Of a DNA stretch of 23,100 nt, positions 20,315 to 23,100 are shown piece by piece (the stretch's first letter is position 1; each line of letters opens with the position of its first letter). Location of the stretch: positions 1 to 23,100 of the forward strand of contig JBDTMC010000069.1 in the NCBI GenBank assembly GCA_039934475.1, read 5' to 3'. The position numbers were made by a program, and so were the translations under genes. The DNA comes from JBDTMC01 sp039934475 (GTDB lineage: Bacteria; Acidobacteriota; Terriglobia; Bryobacterales; Bryobacteraceae). The notes beneath the pieces are model-generated. The model was not told the origin of the DNA. It saw nothing but the letters and a program-made list of their open reading frames with translations, and ran no database searches.

Positions 20315-20935
20315 GTGCCAAAGCAACTCTACCTACTCACCCGCAACCTGCACCTTTACATCGGGCTCTTTCTCAGCCCCTTCCTGCTGGTGTTTGCGGC
20401 CAGCGTCTTCTTCCTCGTCCACTCCCGGTCCAGTCAACCTGCCGGTTCCACCCGCCTGGCATCCGACCTCGCTCTGCCCGCCGGCATTGAGCGGCTGCAC
20501 GGCCGGGAACAAGTGGCCGCTCTCCGTCCCGTACTCAAGCAAATCGGCGTGCAAGGGGAAGTCAACTACATCCGCAGCATTCCGAAGGAACATCGCCTCG
20601 TACTCCCCATCTCCCTTCCTGGCCGCGAAACATTAGTCGACCTCAATCTGCTCCAGCGAACGGCCACTGTAGTGGAGTCCTCTACAGGCTTGGCCGGCGC
20701 GGTTGTCCACCTCCACAAAATGCCCGGTCCGCACAACGCAAACATCCGCGGCAACTCAACCTACATGCGCGTCTGGCGCTGGCTCGCAGACATCGCCACC
20801 TATGGCCTTCTGTTTCTCACTCTCAGTGGCATTTACCTGTGGGCCGTGCTACGCGCCGAACGCCGCATCGGCCTCGCGCTCATCGGCGCCGGCGGAATCT
20901 CCTTCTTTGGATTGATTTATGCCATCGTCCATTGA
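20315..20935 (+). CDS. PepSY-type membrane protein, first of a paralogous pair
   Basis: A 206-residue membrane protein. A first helix (NLHLYIGLFLSPFLLVFAASVFFLVH) is followed by a periplasmic domain of about 120 residues with PepSY-like halves (LRPVLKQIGVQGEVNYIRSI and VDLNLLQRTATVVES). Two C-terminal helices follow (IATYGLLFLTLSGIYLWAV and IGLALIGAGGISFFGLIYA). This is the plan of PepSY-associated TM proteins. Histidines H12 and those near LHKMPGPH could bind haem or metal, as proposed for related reductase-like proteins. The start is GTG at 20315, one base after the pip stop; a longer frame would lie inside pip. It overlaps the next gene by 17 bases. Confidence 0.75.
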   Translation: MPKQLYLLTRNLHLYIGLFLSPFLLVFAASVFFLVHSRSSQPAGSTRLASDLALPAGIERLHGREQVAALRPVLKQIGVQGEVNYIRSIPKEHRLVLPISLPGRETLVDLNLLQRTATVVESSTGLAGAVVHLHKMPGPHNANIRGNSTYMRVWRWLADIATYGLLFLTLSGIYLWAVLRAERRIGLALIGAGGISFFGLIYAIVH

Positions 20936-21593
20936 GCAAGCCCGAAACGGGCCGCACGCGCGGCGCATACGCGACATCATCAGCGTCTGGAACCGCAAAG
21001 GACATTACTATCTCGGTCTCTACTTTCTCTTCTTCCTCTGGCTCTTCGCATTCACCGGTCTCCTTCTCAATCACTCCTGGAGTTTCGCCGAGTTCTGGCC
21101 AACAAGAACGGTGACAAAATTCGTTCGAGAGGTGCGGCTGGCCGGCTCATCCGGTGACCTCGAACGCGCGCGCCAAGTCATGCAGCAGGTTGGGATTCAA
21201 GGCGAGATCGAGTGGACTGATGCCAAAGTTGACTCGCCGGCCCTTGCCTTTCGAGTGGCGCGGCCCGGATGGACTTGGCAGGTCAACCTCAATGCCGAGT
21301 CAACCAGTGCCACTGTCGAACAGACCGCAATCAACAACTGGGGCGTGATGAGAGTGCTACATACATTCACCGGCATCCGCGCCGGTGATCTTCGCAATGA
21401 TCGGGACTGGATCCTCACAACGGTCTGGGCTCTTTCAATGGACGCCGTCGCCGCCGGACTCGGCCTCATGGTCGTCAGCGGACTCTACCTCTGGATCGGC
21501 ATCCCGGCCAAGCGTACACTCGGAGCCATTGTTTTACTGCTCGGCTCGCTGGTGTGCGCCTTTTTTGTCGTTGGCCTGTGGCTGGTCTATTGA
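20919..21593 (+). CDS. PepSY-type membrane protein, second of a paralogous pair
   Basis: A 224-residue relative of the previous protein with the same order: a first helix (GHYYLGLYFLFFLWLFAFTGLLLNH), a periplasmic domain with the parallel segments RQVMQQVGIQGEIEWTDA and VNLNAESTSATVEQ, then VLHTFTGIRAG and two last helices (AGLGLMVVSGLYLWIG and TLGAIVLLLGSLVCAFFVV). Shared marks with its partner are the first-helix G-x-Y/F pattern, I-Q-GE in the domain, and SG[IL]YLW in the second-last helix. It starts inside the upstream gene's end, so the two are coupled, probably as partners of one complex. The function is unknown; iron or haem redox is possible. Its last 60 bases overlap the end of the amidohydrolase gene on the other strand. 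Confidence 0.78.
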   Translation: MPSSIEQARNGPHARRIRDIISVWNRKGHYYLGLYFLFFLWLFAFTGLLLNHSWSFAEFWPTRTVTKFVREVRLAGSSGDLERARQVMQQVGIQGEIEWTDAKVDSPALAFRVARPGWTWQVNLNAESTSATVEQTAINNWGVMRVLHTFTGIRAGDLRNDRDWILTTVWALSMDAVAAGLGLMVVSGLYLWIGIPAKRTLGAIVLLLGSLVCAFFVVGLWLVY

Positions 21594-22856
21594 CGACTTC
21601 ACCCGCCCTGCTTTCACAATGCCCTGCTGCATCACCGCGATAAATCGCGACCGGTCCTCGAGAATCGAGATGTCGCCAAGAACGTCGCCATCCACAACGT
21701 TGATATCGGCAAGCTTGCCCTCTTCCAGCGTCCCGAACTCAGCACCGCGGCCCATAATCTCCGCGCCCGTCTTGGTGGCGCACTTCAGCACTTCCAACGC
21801 CGTGAGGCCAACGTATTTCACGAAGAAAGTAAGTTCCTTCGCATAAGTCCCGTGGGGAGTCCAAGCAAAGCCGTAATCCCCGCCCATGCCCAGCCGGCCA
21901 CCCGCCTTTAGAATCCGCCGCGCGCTTTCCGCGCCCCCCTCCAGCGTCTCCTGATGCCCGTCCAGCACACGCTGCGACATCCCGAACTCTTTGCCGAATT
22001 GCACGCTCGCCCACTCAAATTGCAGCGCCGGCACCGCCGCCACATCACGTTCCAGCAACAGCTCCAGGCCTTCATCGTCTATAAATGTGGCGTGCTCCAC
22101 CGTGTCATAACCCGCCCGCAGTGCATTGATGATGCCCTGCGTCGCGCGACAGTGTCCGGTCACCTTCAGATGGTGGTTATGCGCCGTCTGCACCACGGCA
22201 TGCATCTCTTCAAACGTCATGCAAAGCGTGTGATGATCATTCGTGTCCGGTGCCGCCGCATCCCCCGTTGGGTACGTCTTCACCCACTCCACGCCGTCCT
22301 TCACCAGCTTCCGCACCGCCGTGCGTGCTTCGTCCGGCCCGTTGATCAGAAGGATCAGCCCTTCCATCCCGATCTTGCGAAAGTCGGGATTCCAGTCCAT
22401 CAGTCCGCCGGCTCCGCAGATCTCCCGCCCACTGGCCGCCAGGTGCGGGCCCTGCGCAACGTCCCGTTCAATCGCCCTCTTCAACCACACATCGATATTG
22501 AAGAGGCTGCCTCCACTGCGCGCCGCCGTATAGCCGCACTCTAGCGCCAGTCGCGCGTTGGCGGCCGCCAGCAGAGTCACATACTCCACTGGATATTTGA
22601 TATCCAGATCCTCCAGCGCGGCAACGTTGAAGTAAGTGGGATGATAGTGAGCCTCCACCAGGCCCGGAAGGACGCTGCCGCCGAGCGCGTCGATCACTCC
22701 CGTGCCACTCTCCGTTGCGGGAGCCGTTGAGGCTGGTCCGGCATATGCGATGCGCCCGCTGTCGATCACAACCACGCCATCCGGCACCGCCGCGCCGCCT
22801 GTGCCATCAATCAGCGTGCCGTTGCGAATGATAAGACGGCCTTCTGCTTGTTTCAT
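21534..22856 (-). CDS. Amidohydrolase-family protein (imidazolonepropionase/prolidase-like)
   Basis: A 440-residue TIM-barrel metal hydrolase. It has the N-terminal beta-sandwich start LIIRNGTLIDGTGG, the first metal motif PGLVEAHYHPTY (H70 and H72), a likely bridging lysine in VEWVKTYPTGD, then histidines in KVTGHCRA and VEHATF, and the aspartate in GMGGDYGFAW. The end has the family mark LEEGKLADINVVDGDVL. Members cleave amide or ester bonds in small molecules, peptides or cyclic imides; the exact substrate cannot be told. The ATG comes three bases after the stop of the upstream gene, so the two are in one operon. Its 3' end overlaps the PepSY-type gene by 60 bases, tail to tail. Confidence 0.88.
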   Translation of the reverse strand: MKQAEGRLIIRNGTLIDGTGGAAVPDGVVVIDSGRIAYAGPASTAPATESGTGVIDALGGSVLPGLVEAHYHPTYFNVAALEDLDIKYPVEYVTLLAAANARLALECGYTAARSGGSLFNIDVWLKRAIERDVAQGPHLAASGREICGAGGLMDWNPDFRKIGMEGLILLINGPDEARTAVRKLVKDGVEWVKTYPTGDAAAPDTNDHHTLCMTFEEMHAVVQTAHNHHLKVTGHCRATQGIINALRAGYDTVEHATFIDDEGLELLLERDVAAVPALQFEWASVQFGKEFGMSQRVLDGHQETLEGGAESARRILKAGGRLGMGGDYGFAWTPHGTYAKELTFFVKYVGLTALEVLKCATKTGAEIMGRGAEFGTLEEGKLADINVVDGDVLGDISILEDRSRFIAVMQQGIVKAGRVKSSIDQPQANDKKGAHQRAEQ

Positions 22857-22859
22857 GCC

Positions 22860-23100
22860 TTACCGCTCCGAACCACCTTCCGCGAAGCACAGAGACAGCC
22901 TCCGCCGGGCTTCGTCAGGCAACCCCCCAAAAGGAAACACAACCGTCTCGCCCGGAAAGAGACCGCTCATCGCGAGTGTCTGCGCCGGCATCCCCGGTTT
23001 GTCGTACAGCGTGATGGCAGCCGGTCCCGTCGCCCCTCCGCTCATGCCCGTCGCGCCTTGCGTGCCGACGAAGCTCGACGGGCCGCTCGCGTCGTCGTCG
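22860..23100 (-). CDS. Unidentified protein, C-terminal part (5' end outside window)
   Basis: An open minus-strand frame enters from the right edge and stops with TAA at 22860-22862, giving about 79 C-terminal residues. The first visible residues are a Gly/Ala/Ser/Thr-rich stretch (SGPSSFVGTQGATGMSGGAT), followed by AAITLYDKPGMPAQTLAMSG, LFPGETVVFPFGGLPDEARR and a short end LSLCFAEGGSER. I do not recognise a family. The frame is probably real because it stays open to the edge and its stop lies three bases before the amidohydrolase start. An ATG at 23043-23045 is in frame but is unlikely to be the true start. Confidence 0.6.
   Translation of the reverse strand, partial: DDDASGPSSFVGTQGATGMSGGATGPAAITLYDKPGMPAQTLAMSGLFPGETVVFPFGGLPDEARRRLSLCFAEGGSER

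Overview
The window is a GC-rich, gene-dense stretch of a bacterial chromosome. The protein set (SYLF and OmpA proteins, a WXXGXW-repeat protein, an lmo0937/DUF5670 micro-protein, a Zn-dependent phospholipase C-like protein, many PAS/sigma-54 activators as a family habit) and the style of the non-coding DNA suggest an Acidobacteriota member, probably near Solibacter/Bryobacter. That assignment is inference from family resemblance. No tRNA, rRNA, CRISPR array, integrase or transposase gene was seen.

Region 1 (1-8960): after the 3' end of a dps-like gene, every gene to 8724 lies on the minus strand. From right to left these are a WXXGXW-repeat protein, a small membrane protein, a Zn-dependent phospholipase C-like protein, a three-PAS sigma-54 activator (enhancer-binding protein, EBP), a four-gene operon of small membrane proteins (DUF5670, a 57-aa protein, a 72-aa protein, DUF1003), and a SYLF plus OmpA pair. 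Three intergenic regions carry the same 34-bp block of four half-sites, TGACC-N6-GGTCA-N2-TGACC-N6-GGTCA. Each block lies upstream of a sigma-54-like -24/-12 element of the form GGC-N7-GTGC at nearly fixed distance. The block at 8824-8857 serves two divergent promoters. I read this as an undescribed sigma-54 envelope-stress-type regulon encoded around its own activator. It is the most interesting thing in the window.

Region 2 (9047-16982, plus strand): a secreted protein with a C-terminal LPxTA-type sorting signal, then an NAD-type malic enzyme, a class D-like sortase, and a tightly coupled GT4-hydrolase fusion / GH130 / GT4 glycan cassette. The sortase stop overlaps the first glycosyltransferase start, and the second glycosyltransferase overlaps GH130. 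The sortase and the LPxTA protein look like an enzyme-substrate pair in a presumably Gram-negative cell, possibly linked to glycan synthesis.

Region 3 (17006-23100): a creatininase-family amidohydrolase; a 297-bp gap holding an inverted-repeat element and a perfect 16-bp palindrome; a secreted trypsin-like protease; a prolyl aminopeptidase; two overlapping paralogous PepSY-type membrane proteins; and, convergent with them, an amidohydrolase downstream of an unidentified gene that runs off the right edge.
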